Of a stretch of DNA of 33,054 bases, positions 7,338-14,958 are shown one piece after another. Location of the stretch: NCBI GenBank assembly GCA_046045995.1, contig JBJOKR010000025.1, positions 1 to 33,054 on the forward strand, written 5' to 3'. This DNA is from Indioceanicola sp046045995. Its GTDB lineage: Bacteria > Pseudomonadota > Alphaproteobacteria > Azospirillales > Azospirillaceae. A model generated the notes under the pieces. That model worked only from the letters and a program-made list of their open reading frames with translations, searched no databases and was not told the DNA's origin. Position numbers and translations under genes: made by a program. Position 1 is the first letter of the stretch. Every line of letters starts with the position of its first letter.

Positions 7338-8342
7338 TCAGGGGAACTGGCCCAGGCGGCGGGCCCAATCCAGGTACAGGGCGGGCCAGGCGGCCACCGG
7401 CTTGTCGGCGATGCCGCGCAGGCCGAAGCCATGGCCCCCTTCCTGGAAGAAATGCGCTTCCACCGGCACACCCGCCCGGCGCAGGGCGGCCAGCATCATC
7501 AGCCCGTTCTCCGGCGGGACCGGGCGGTCGTCCAGGGCGTGGACCAGGAAGGTGGGGGGTGTGTCCGGCCCCACCCCCCTATCCGCCGACCAGCGGGCCA
7601 CGGCCCCCTCCGCCGGGACCTCCCCCACCATGGCGCGGCGGGAGCCGGGATGGGCGGCCGGGCCGTCCAGGGTGATGACAGGATACATCAGGCAGGCATG
7701 GTCCGGCCGGGCGGGCTGGGCATCCGCCCCGTCCACCGGGTCATAGACCGGGTCCGCGAAGCGGGTGGACAGCAGGGCGGCCAGATGCCCCCCGGCGGAA
7801 AATCCCTGCACTCCCACCCGGGCCGGATCGATGCCGAATTCCCCGGCCCGGGCGCGGATCAGACGGATGGCCCGCTGGGCATCCTGCAGCGGTGTGGCGG
7901 GCCCGTCGCGCCAGCCATCCCCCGGCAGGCGGTACAGCAGGACGAAGACCGTCACCCCCCGCCCGGCCAGCAGCCGCGCCGTTTCAAACCCTTCTTTGTC
8001 CACCACCACATGGGCATAGCCCCCGCCGGGGATCAGCAGCACGGCCGCACCCTTGGGCCGGTCGGGGCGGAAGACGGTCATGGTCGGCCGTGTCACCCAT
8101 TTCACCGCCCGGTCGCGCAGGCCCCAGGGATTCTGCCGCTCCAGCACTGTCTGGGTCATGGCGGGCACGGGCGATCCCGGCGGGTTGCCGGGCCAAAGGG
8201 CGATCACCTCCCCCGGGTCGGGGCCGGTGGGAGGCAGGTCGGACGCGGCGGCAGGGGGGGCTGGCAGGGCGGCGGCCAGTATTGCGGGGGGAATGCCGCG
8301 CAGCAGGCGGCGGCGGTCGCGGTCGACGGGGGGCGGCATCAT
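7338..8342 (-). CDS. Exported alpha/beta hydrolase, probable carbohydrate acetylesterase
   Basis: The protein has 334 residues. An N-terminal RDRRRLLRGIPPAILAAALP segment followed by Ala/Pro suggests Tat or Sec export. The core shows the oxyanion motif IPGGGYAHV (about residue 104), nucleophile Ser182 in GFSAGGH, Asp272 in LDDRPVP and His304 in EGGHGFG, a full catalytic triad. This arrangement is seen in acetyl-xylan and related carbohydrate esterases found beside glycosidases. Its ATG overlaps the stop of the DUF885 gene as ATGA, and the GH43 gene starts 21 bases after its stop, so the three are one operon. Deacetylation of xylan or pectin side chains is inferred from context; a general carboxylesterase is the alternative. 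Confidence 0.75.
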   Translation of the reverse strand: MMPPPVDRDRRRLLRGIPPAILAAALPAPPAAASDLPPTGPDPGEVIALWPGNPPGSPVPAMTQTVLERQNPWGLRDRAVKWVTRPTMTVFRPDRPKGAAVLLIPGGGYAHVVVDKEGFETARLLAGRGVTVFVLLYRLPGDGWRDGPATPLQDAQRAIRLIRARAGEFGIDPARVGVQGFSAGGHLAALLSTRFADPVYDPVDGADAQPARPDHACLMYPVITLDGPAAHPGSRRAMVGEVPAEGAVARWSADRGVGPDTPPTFLVHALDDRPVPPENGLMMLAALRRAGVPVEAHFFQEGGHGFGLRGIADKPVAAWPALYLDWARRLGQFP

Positions 8343-9982
8343 GTGGGAACCTGCTGGTCCAGAACCGCGAAGGGCAGGGGCCCCGGCGACAGGACGGCGT
8401 CATGGAATCGGGCCAGGCTGAAGCGGGTACCCTGTGCCGCCTGGGCGCGGTCGCGCAGGCGGAGCATCTGCGCATAGCCCACCATGTGGCCGGTCAGGAA
8501 CCCGGGCAGGACGGACATCCGGTCCACCTCCGCCGCGGCCACCCGCTCCGGCTCCCCGCCCAGGTCGGTGATGGTGCGGATCGCCTGCTCCCGGCTCCAC
8601 CCCCGGGCGTGCAGCCCGGTATCGGCCAGCATCCGCGCCGCCCGGAACAGCACCGACTGGCAATAGCCCAGCCGGGCGGCGGGATCGTCGTCATACACCC
8701 CCATCTCCACCACCAGGGTCTGGGCATAGGTGGACCAGCCTTCCAGCACCGCGCCGGACTGGAACCGGGCGCGGAACGGGTGCAGCCCCGCCTCCTCCGA
8801 CCAGGCGGCTTGGATCAGGTGGCCGGGCAGGGTCTCATGATCGGTCATGGTGGGCAGGGCGAAGCGCGGGCGTTCGGCCATGCGCGACAGGTCCACCACA
8901 TAGCCGCCGGGCCGGTCGGCCCCGAAGCCGGGATCCTGGCGGAAGCCCTGGCGCCCGGCCGCCAGCTCCGCCGTGGTCAGGGCGCGGATGGTGATGGGCG
9001 CGCGGGTCATCCGGCCGAAAACGGCGGGCAGCCGGGGCCGCAGTGCCGTCAGATGGGCATTCATCGCCGCCACCGCCGCCGCCCGGCCGCCCTCATCCTC
9101 GGCCAGGGCCTGATCCGGTTGTTGGGCCAGGCGCCGGAACCGCTCCCCCGATGTGCCGCCCGCCAGCCCCAGGCGGCGGAACAGCGGCTCGGCCTCCGCC
9201 GTGAACCGGTCGGCAAGATCGCGGGCCAGGGCATGGGCCTGGTCGGGCGTGATATCCACCGTCGCCGCCACGGACAGCATGGCGGCATAGCCATCCCCCC
9301 CGCCCGGCAGGTGGTGCAGGCCGGGCGCCGCCGGGGCGCGGGGCACCATCCCCGCCAGCACCGTCCGCTGCCGGTCCAGCGCCGTGCCCGCGGGACCGGG
9401 CAGGGACAGGGACAGGGAAGCCATCCGGTCGATCAGGGCGGCCAGGATCGGGGCTGGCAGCACCACCCCCGCAGCCGCTTCCGCCTGCAGCCGCTCCGTC
9501 TCCCCGTCCAAAGTGGCGGCCAAAGTGGCGGCCAGGGTGGTGTCGGCACCACCACCCTTGGCCAGGGCGGCGGCGTTGCGCCAGGTGCCGGCCTGGGGGC
9601 TGACGGTATAGGGGCTGGGGCGGTTGGCCGGGGCGCCATGGGGCCAGACCCGGCGCAGCGCCACTTCCCGCCCGACCGCGTCCAGCACATGGGCAAGGTC
9701 CAGGCGGTCCTGGGGACCCAGCCCCGCCGCCGGAACTCCACGCAGCCGGTCCAGTTGGACAGCCGGATCGGCCGTACCTGCGGCGCGTTCCGCGTGCAAC
9801 CGGTCGAACAAGGTGGCCAGGACCGGGGACAGGCGTGGCGTGGCCGATTCCGCAGCCGGAGCGTCGCCGGGCAAGGTGGGCAGCAGCAGCGCACCCCCCA
9901 TCAGGCCCAGCAGGCGCCGCCGCCCGATTCCACCGGTGCAGCAGGGGCATCCCCCGCCGCCACCGTCTGCTATTACGGTCAT
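8339..9982 (-). CDS. Exported DUF885 family putative metallohydrolase
   Basis: The protein has 547 residues. The start at 9982 is chosen because GGGAGGG precedes it by 9 bases and the next residues lead to a Tat-like signal, GRRRLLGLMGGALLLPTLP. A longer open frame runs to 10171, but it would cover the promoter region and has no binding site. DUF885 proteins are helical, and a zinc-peptidase-like motif is visible as His382-Glu-x-x-x-x-His388 (DHETLPGHLIQ), with Glu414 in LEGWSTYAQ as a likely third ligand. No biochemical function is established for most members. It is the first gene of the operon with an esterase and GH43. The region before the signal is unusually rich in Gly and Cys (residues 7-17). 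Confidence 0.8.
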   Translation of the reverse strand: MTVIADGGGGGCPCCTGGIGRRRLLGLMGGALLLPTLPGDAPAAESATPRLSPVLATLFDRLHAERAAGTADPAVQLDRLRGVPAAGLGPQDRLDLAHVLDAVGREVALRRVWPHGAPANRPSPYTVSPQAGTWRNAAALAKGGGADTTLAATLAATLDGETERLQAEAAAGVVLPAPILAALIDRMASLSLSLPGPAGTALDRQRTVLAGMVPRAPAAPGLHHLPGGGDGYAAMLSVAATVDITPDQAHALARDLADRFTAEAEPLFRRLGLAGGTSGERFRRLAQQPDQALAEDEGGRAAAVAAMNAHLTALRPRLPAVFGRMTRAPITIRALTTAELAAGRQGFRQDPGFGADRPGGYVVDLSRMAERPRFALPTMTDHETLPGHLIQAAWSEEAGLHPFRARFQSGAVLEGWSTYAQTLVVEMGVYDDDPAARLGYCQSVLFRAARMLADTGLHARGWSREQAIRTITDLGGEPERVAAAEVDRMSVLPGFLTGHMVGYAQMLRLRDRAQAAQGTRFSLARFHDAVLSPGPLPFAVLDQQVPT

Positions 9983-10086
9983 CCCCGTCGGCCCTCCCGT
10001 GCCATCAGGTCTGTGCCATCGGGTTCCCCGCTCTTGGGCTGTTCCGGTGGGGCGCCCCTGCCGGACGCTTGTCCGCGGGCGCTTCT

Positions 10087-10100
10087 TGACACCGGTGACA
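10087..10100. promoter_or_regulatory. LacI-type operator-like site, copy 1
   Basis: TGACACCGGTGACA is symmetric in 12 of 14 positions around a central CG, the form typical of LacI-family operators. It lies about 105 bases upstream of the DUF885 start. The first ten bases recur exactly at 10221-10230. Confidence 0.4.
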
Positions 10101-10220
10101 CCTTGTTCCCGACCCTTCCCGCCCGATGATCGGCTCCGGCCTTGGGCAAAGGCCCCGGCGGATGGCGGCATCGGACATATCCTGTCGGAAAGACGGCACG
10201 AACCCTGTTGATCTTTTCAA

Positions 10221-10235
10221 TGACACCGGTTACCA
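10221..10235. promoter_or_regulatory. LacI-type operator-like site, copy 2
   Basis: TGACACCGGTTACCA repeats the TGACACCGGT core of the site 134 bases upstream and overlaps the possible -10 of kduI. The two sites could support looping between divergent promoters. The right arm is less symmetric than in copy 1. Confidence 0.4.
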
Positions 10236-10344
10236 ATTCCAGTCAACAGCGATCTGCACCCGTAATTCCTGCGGTTCAAGGCGCACCCGGCGACCCGTTC
10301 CGCGCCGCTGCACGCTCGCACGTACCAAGGCACGACATCCGACA

Positions 10345-10369
10345 GGGCGGACCGGTTCGCGAACCGCCC
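10345..10369 (+). promoter_or_regulatory. Hairpin with 12-bp perfect palindrome in kduI leader
   Basis: GGTTCGCGAACC (10354-10365) is a perfect palindrome, and outer bases GGGC (10345-10348) and GCCC (10366-10369) can extend the stem. It abuts the strong ribosome binding site GGAGGGGGAGG (10370-10380). It could be an operator or an RNA hairpin affecting access to the binding site. Confidence 0.4.
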
Positions 10370-10385
10370 GGAGGGGGAGGATCCC

Positions 10386-11231
10386 ATGTTCAAGAAGACC
10401 TACCACGCCACCCATCCATCCATGATGGCCGGGGCCGGGACCGATGACCTGCGGGACCGCTATCTGGTCACCGGCCTGTTCGAGCCAGACCAGGTGGTGC
10501 TGACCTATTCCCACCATGAACGCTTCGTCATCGGCGGGGCGATGCCGGTGGCGGGCACGATCGCCCTGCCGGTGCAGACGGAACCGCCGTCGGCCGCCGG
10601 CAGGCCCTTCCTGGAACGGCGCGAACTGGGCATCGTCAATACCGGCGGGCCGGGGCGGGTGACCGTGGACGGCACCGCCTACGACCTGGGCAACCGGGAC
10701 GGGCTGTATGTGCCCATGGGGACGGCAAGCGTCACCTTCGCCTCCACCGACGGGACGGCACCCGCCCGGTTCTACCTGGTCAGCACGCCGGCCCATGCCC
10801 GGTATGAGACGGTGAAGATCTCCATCGACCAGGCGGTCCCGCTGGAGCGCGGGTCGCTGGAGACCAGCAATGAGCGCACGATCTACCAGTACATCATCCC
10901 GGGCGTCTGCAAGTCCACGCAGTTGCTGCTGGGCCTGACCGTGCTGAAGCCGGGCAGTGTCTGGAACACCATGCCGCCGCACCTGCATCTGCGCCGGTCG
11001 GAGGTGTATTTCTACTTCGATCTTCAGAAGGATGCCCGGGTCTTCCACTTCATGGGGGAGCCGGAGGCGGCGCGCCACATCGTCGTCCAGGATGGGGAGG
11101 CGATCGTGTCCCCGCCCTGGTCGATCCACATGGGCTCCGGCACCAGCAATTACAGCTTCATCTGGGCCATGGGCGGCGAGAACCAGGACTACACGGATAT
11201 GCAGGTGCTGGACATCTGCCAGCTCCGCTGA
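10386..11231 (+). CDS. kduI: 5-dehydro-4-deoxy-D-glucuronate isomerase
   Basis: The protein has 281 residues against 278 in E. coli. This cytoplasmic cupin-fold enzyme converts 4-deoxy-L-threo-5-hexosulose uronate, released from unsaturated pectin fragments, to 3-deoxy-D-glycero-2,5-hexodiulosonate. The zinc ligands appear at His199, His201, Glu206 (MPPHLHLRRSEVYFYF) and His248 (PPWSIHMG), each exactly three positions after the E. coli residues 196, 198, 203 and 245. The C-terminal segment FIWAMGGENQDYTDM is also characteristic. Its start follows a strong ribosome binding site. It is the first gene of the hydratase, TRAP and pectate lyase operon. The usual partner kduD is not in the window. 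Confidence 0.95.
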   Translation: MFKKTYHATHPSMMAGAGTDDLRDRYLVTGLFEPDQVVLTYSHHERFVIGGAMPVAGTIALPVQTEPPSAAGRPFLERRELGIVNTGGPGRVTVDGTAYDLGNRDGLYVPMGTASVTFASTDGTAPARFYLVSTPAHARYETVKISIDQAVPLERGSLETSNERTIYQYIIPGVCKSTQLLLGLTVLKPGSVWNTMPPHLHLRRSEVYFYFDLQKDARVFHFMGEPEAARHIVVQDGEAIVSPPWSIHMGSGTSNYSFIWAMGGENQDYTDMQVLDICQLR

Positions 11232-11303
11232 GGTCACGCCCCGCCCCCGGCCACCATCACCGGTCCCGCCCCCCGCGGGCCGGCGCATTCCAAGAGGAAC
11301 ACC

Positions 11304-12137
11304 ATGCCCGCCACCGCGGCCCTGGATTGGATTTCCCACGCCTTCGTGACCGCCCGGCGATCGGCTGCGGCCCTGGACGGGTTCCCGGGCAGCCAGCCGG
11401 ACGATCTGGCCACCGCCTATGCCATCCAGGACCGGTCCCGTGCCTCCTGGCCGGACCGGGTGATCGGGTGGAAGGTCGGCCTTGTCCCCCCCGCCTTCCG
11501 GGAACGGCTGGGCACGGACCGGCTGGCCGGGCCGATCTTCCGCCGGTCGCTGTGGTATTCCAACCCGGCGGAGCCGACGCTGTTTCCCGTCTTCGTCGGC
11601 GGTTTCGCCGCGGTGGAGGCGGAGTTCATCGTGCAACTGGCCGAAGACCTGCCCCCCGGCAGCGGCCCCATCGGCCCGGCGGAGGCGGAGCGGCTGGCCG
11701 GCGACCTGTTCATCGGGGTGGAAACGGCGGGAAGCCCGCTCGCCACCATCAACGCCCTGGGGCCGACGGTGGTGGTCAGCGATTTCGGCAACAATGCCGG
11801 GCTGATCCTGGGCCCCCGCATCCCCGACTGGCGCACCCGGTCGCCGGAAAGCCTGACCGTGCGCACCATCGTGGACGGCGTGACGGTGGGGGCGGGCAGT
11901 GCGGCCAGTGTGCCGGGCGGGCCCCTGGCCGCCTTCCGCTTCCTGCTGGACCATGCCCGGGCCCGCGCCATCCCGCTGAAGGCCGGCGATCTGGTGACCA
12001 CCGGGGCCACGACCGGCATCCATGAGGTGGTGCCGGGCAATCAGGCCCGTGTCATCTTCGATGCCGTGGGGGAGATCGCGTGCACCGCGGTCGCCGCCAC
12101 GCCCGACACCTTGACCCGACCGGCGGAGGGAGCATGA
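11304..12137 (+). CDS. 2-keto-4-pentenoate hydratase-like protein in pectin operon (FAH superfamily)
   Basis: The protein has 277 residues; AGAGGAA lies before the ATG. The MhpD-type features are complete: Lys57 in GWKVG, metal ligands Glu105 and Glu107 (AVEAEFIV) and Glu140 (IGVETA), and the SDFGNNAGLILGP segment. Unlike the paralogue at 659-1492, both glutamates of the E-x-E pair are kept. Its stop overlaps the start of the TRAP binding-protein gene (ATGA), so it is translated with the transporter. MhpD enzymes hydrate 2-hydroxy-penta-2,4-dienoate in aromatic pathways, which has no obvious place in pectin breakdown. It may act on a deoxy-diketo-uronate or related sugar acid; this is inference only. 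Confidence 0.78.
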   Translation: MPATAALDWISHAFVTARRSAAALDGFPGSQPDDLATAYAIQDRSRASWPDRVIGWKVGLVPPAFRERLGTDRLAGPIFRRSLWYSNPAEPTLFPVFVGGFAAVEAEFIVQLAEDLPPGSGPIGPAEAERLAGDLFIGVETAGSPLATINALGPTVVVSDFGNNAGLILGPRIPDWRTRSPESLTVRTIVDGVTVGAGSAASVPGGPLAAFRFLLDHARARAIPLKAGDLVTTGATTGIHEVVPGNQARVIFDAVGEIACTAVAATPDTLTRPAEGA

Positions 12138-13159
12138 CGCGGTTGCCGACCAATCCCGCCGGTCTTGACCGGCGGCGCCTTCTGGGCCTGGGGGCTGCTG
12201 CGGGGGCGCTGGCCCTGCTGCCGGGCTGCGAGACGGAGCGCAAGGTCCTGTTCTCCGCCGACACCCATCCGCTGGGCTATCCCACTGTCACCGCGACGGA
12301 AGCGTTCGGCACCCTGCTGCGCGAGCGCACGAACGGGGATCTGTCGGTCCGCATCTATGCCGGCGGGCAGTTGGGCACGGAATCCGACACGCTGGAGATC
12401 ACGATCTTCGGCGGGATCGACCTGAACCGGGTGAACCTGGCGCCCCTGAACCCCATCGCGGCGGAAACCTTCATCCCCGGCCTGCCCTTCCTTTTCACCT
12501 CCACCGGGCATATGCGCCGTGCGCTGGACGGCGCCCCGGGGGAGGCGATCCTGGCGGCGCTGGAGCCGCATGGGCTGATCGGCCTGTGCTTCTATGATTC
12601 CGGATCGCGCTGCTTTTACAACACCCGCGGACCCGTGCGCTCGCCGGAGGATCTGCATGGTGTGAAGATCCGATCCCCGGCATCGAACCTGTATGTGGCC
12701 ATGATCTCCGCCGCCGGCGGCAATCCCACGCCGATCCCGTTGAGCGAAACCTATCAGGCCCTGGTCCAGGGCGTGGTGGACGGGGCGGAGAACAACCTGC
12801 CGTCCTACGAATCCACCCGCCATCATGAGGTGGCGCGGTATTTCAGCTATACCCGCCATGTCATAGCACCGGAGGTGCTGGTCATGTCCAAGCGCCGCTG
12901 GGACCGGCTGACGCCGGAACTACGGGAAATCGTGCGCACTTGCGCCAAGGACTCCGTCCCCATCATGCGCCGCCTCTGGGACGCACGGGAGGAGGAGGCG
13001 AAGACCCGTCTGGTCGCGGCGGGGGTGCAGTTCAACGACGATGTGGACACCGCCGCCTTCGCCGAACGGATGGGCCCGGTCTGGGACCGCTTCGTCACCA
13101 CCCCGCGGCTGAAGCAGATCCTGGCCGATGTCCAGGCCATGGGAGGGGCCGATGCTTGA
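12134..13159 (+). CDS. TRAP transporter substrate-binding protein, DctP family
   Basis: The protein has 341 residues; its ATG overlaps the stop of the hydratase. The N-terminus has twin arginines in DRRRLLGLGAAAGALALLPGC, and Cys32 could be a lipidation site, though Pro at -2 is atypical. DctP-family marks include YAGGQLGTE, the carboxylate-binding Arg180 in HGVKIRSP and VVDGAENNLPSYESTRHHEVA. Such proteins deliver organic acids, often uronates, to the QM membrane subunits in sodium-driven uptake. Its position between kduI, the Q and M genes and a pectate-lyase-like gene suggests a pectin-derived uronate or short unsaturated oligomer. The exact ligand cannot be read from sequence. Confidence 0.88.
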   Translation: MTRLPTNPAGLDRRRLLGLGAAAGALALLPGCETERKVLFSADTHPLGYPTVTATEAFGTLLRERTNGDLSVRIYAGGQLGTESDTLEITIFGGIDLNRVNLAPLNPIAAETFIPGLPFLFTSTGHMRRALDGAPGEAILAALEPHGLIGLCFYDSGSRCFYNTRGPVRSPEDLHGVKIRSPASNLYVAMISAAGGNPTPIPLSETYQALVQGVVDGAENNLPSYESTRHHEVARYFSYTRHVIAPEVLVMSKRRWDRLTPELREIVRTCAKDSVPIMRRLWDAREEEAKTRLVAAGVQFNDDVDTAAFAERMGPVWDRFVTTPRLKQILADVQAMGGADA

Positions 13160-13649
13160 CGTCATTTCCGCCATCTCCGCTGCCTTGAGCCGGCTGTTCC
13201 TCTGGTTCGCGGGCATCGGCCTGATCGTCATGACCGGCATCATCGGCTGGCAGGTCTTCGCCCGCTATGTCCTGGCCGCCAGCCCCGCCTGGGCGGAGCA
13301 GGCGTCGCTGGTGCTGATGATCTGGTACATCAGCTTCGCCGCCGCCGCCGGGGTGCGGGAGGGGTTCCACATCCGCATGACGGCGGTGGAGGATTTGGCT
13401 GCCCCGCGGCTGCGCCATGCCCTGCGCCTGGTCGCCCACGGCATCGTCGCCCTGATCGGGGCGGCCCTGGCCGTCTGGGGGGCGGAGCTGGTGCGCATGA
13501 CCTGGCCCCATGCCATCCCCACCCTGCCGATCCCCCGGGGGGCGGCCTATCTGCCGATCCCCATCGCCGGGGTTCTGATCGTCTTCTTCGCGCTGGAACA
13601 GGCCTTGTGTGAGCGTCTGGGCAGAAAGGTGGAACCGCAATGGAACTAG
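13152..13649 (+). CDS. TRAP transporter small membrane subunit, DctQ family
   Basis: The protein has 165 residues, usual for DctQ. The ATG at 13152 overlaps the end of the binding-protein gene by 8 bases, with GGGAGGGG before it. Four hydrophobic segments are visible at about residues 14-40, 49-68, 91-113 and 131-150. The family motif is recognisable in FARYVLAASPAWAEQ (residues 36-50). The subunit forms the inner-membrane complex with the large M subunit. The reading frame overlaps the next gene by 10 bases, giving three coupled transporter genes. Confidence 0.88.
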   Translation: MLDVISAISAALSRLFLWFAGIGLIVMTGIIGWQVFARYVLAASPAWAEQASLVLMIWYISFAAAAGVREGFHIRMTAVEDLAAPRLRHALRLVAHGIVALIGAALAVWGAELVRMTWPHAIPTLPIPRGAAYLPIPIAGVLIVFFALEQALCERLGRKVEPQWN

Positions 13650-14920
13650 GCGTTCTTCTGGGCACCCTTCTGCTGCTGCTTGTGCTGGGCGTGCCCGTGG
13701 CCTTCGCCCTGCTGGGGGCGTCGCTGGTCACCTTCATCGTGCTGGACATCCCGCCGGTGGTGGCGATCCAGCAGATGGCGGCGGGGATGAACATCTTCGC
13801 CCTGCTGGCCATCCCGTTCTTCGTCTTCGCCGGTGACCTGATGCACCAAGCGGGGATCGCGCGGCGCATCGTGCAGGTGGCCGACGGTGTGTTGGGCCGG
13901 GCGCGCGGGGGGCTGGGGCAGGTGAATGTGGGGGCGTCGATGCTGTTCGGCGCCGTCTCCGGCTCCGCCATTGCCAGTGTGTCGGCCCTGGGCTCCACCC
14001 TCATGCCGATGATGAAGGAAAAGGGGTATGACGCGGATTACGCGGTCAACGTCACCTCCACCGCCGCGATCACCGGCATCCTGATCCCACCCTCCCACAA
14101 CATGATCATCTATGCCGCGGCGGCGGGGGTGGGGGTGTCGGTCAACGACCTGTTCCTGGCAGGCGTGATCCCCGGCCTTTTGACCGGCGGGCTGTTGATG
14201 GTCGCCGCTTGGGCGGTGGCGATCCGCCGGGGTTATCCGGCCGGTACCTTCCCCGGCTGGCGGCCCTTCCTGACGGCGCTGCTGGACGCGATCCCGGGGC
14301 TGATGACGGCGGTGATCATCTTCGCCGGTGTCCTGGCCGGGGCCTTCACCCCCACCGAATCCTCCGCCATCGCCGTGATCTACACGATCATCGTGGCGAC
14401 CATGGTCTACCGCTCCCTGGGCCGGGCTGGTTTCGCCGCCGCGGTGACGGGGGCCGTGCGCACCACGGCCATGGTCATGCTGATCATCGGGGCCGCCGGC
14501 GCCTTCGGCTGGCTGGTCGCCCTGCTCGAGGCGCCAGCCCAGCTTGCCGGCCTGATCCAGGCGATCTCCGACCATCCGGTGGTGGTCATGCTGATCATCG
14601 TCCTGATGCTGCTGGTGCTGGGCACCTTCATGGACATGGCGCCGCTGATCGTGATCGGCACGCCGATCTTCCTTCCCGTGGCCATATCGGCCGGTGTGGA
14701 CCCGGTTCATTTCGGCATCATCATGATGCTGAACCTGGGCATCGGGCTGGTGACGCCGCCGGTGGGATCGGTGCTGTTCGTCGGGTCGGCCGTGGGCCGG
14801 ATCAAGGTGGAACAGGCGGTGCGGACGATCTGGCCCTTCTATGCGGCCCTTGTCGTCGCCCTGATACTGATCACCTTAGTGCCCACCCTGTCCATGACCC
14901 TTCCCCGGATGGCGGGCTAG
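13640..14920 (+). CDS. TRAP transporter large permease subunit, DctM family
   Basis: The protein has 426 residues, the normal size for DctM, with about 12 hydrophobic helices spread across its length. Family signatures include the N-terminal GVPVAFALLGASL, the conserved NIFALLAIPFFVFAGDLM, SGSAIASVSALGSTLMP and the C-terminal half motif LNLGIGLVTPPVGSVLF. It is the channel-forming, sodium-coupled unit of the transporter. The start overlaps the Q-subunit gene by 10 bases. It ends 38 bases before the pectate-lyase-like gene, so uptake and depolymerisation are encoded together. Confidence 0.92.
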   Translation: MELGVLLGTLLLLLVLGVPVAFALLGASLVTFIVLDIPPVVAIQQMAAGMNIFALLAIPFFVFAGDLMHQAGIARRIVQVADGVLGRARGGLGQVNVGASMLFGAVSGSAIASVSALGSTLMPMMKEKGYDADYAVNVTSTAAITGILIPPSHNMIIYAAAAGVGVSVNDLFLAGVIPGLLTGGLLMVAAWAVAIRRGYPAGTFPGWRPFLTALLDAIPGLMTAVIIFAGVLAGAFTPTESSAIAVIYTIIVATMVYRSLGRAGFAAAVTGAVRTTAMVMLIIGAAGAFGWLVALLEAPAQLAGLIQAISDHPVVVMLIIVLMLLVLGTFMDMAPLIVIGTPIFLPVAISAGVDPVHFGIIMMLNLGIGLVTPPVGSVLFVGSAVGRIKVEQAVRTIWPFYAALVVALILITLVPTLSMTLPRMAG

Positions 14921-14958
14921 GCACGATGCTTGGCCCGGATACCTGTGGAGTGACGACC

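Larger units (their letters stand above)
9983..10385. promoter_or_regulatory. Divergent control region between DUF885 and kduI operons
   Basis: This 403-base gap separates two divergent operons. It contains two TGACACCGGT copies and a hairpin in the kduI leader, listed separately. A possible plus-strand promoter for kduI reads TTGATC (10208-10213), a 17-base spacer, then TACCAA (10231-10236); it is a weak match whose -10 overlaps the second motif copy. Open frames through this stretch have no binding site or coding character and are not called. Confidence 0.45.

Noticed and set aside
9983..10171. Longer start for the DUF885 gene
   Set aside because: No binding site at 10171, Arg/Gly-rich non-family sequence, and it would cover an operator-like site; 9982 has a good binding site and leads into a Tat-like signal.
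11250..11265. Another ACCGGT core (ATCACCGGTC) between kduI and the second hydratase
   Set aside because: The flanks do not match the TGACACCGGT sites and ACCGGT is frequent by chance in DNA of this base composition.
14209..14958. Upstream extension of the pectate-lyase-like frame through the permease gene
   Set aside because: It overlaps the permease in another frame and reads as a His/Gly/Arg-rich shadow; a signal peptide and binding site mark the start at 14959.
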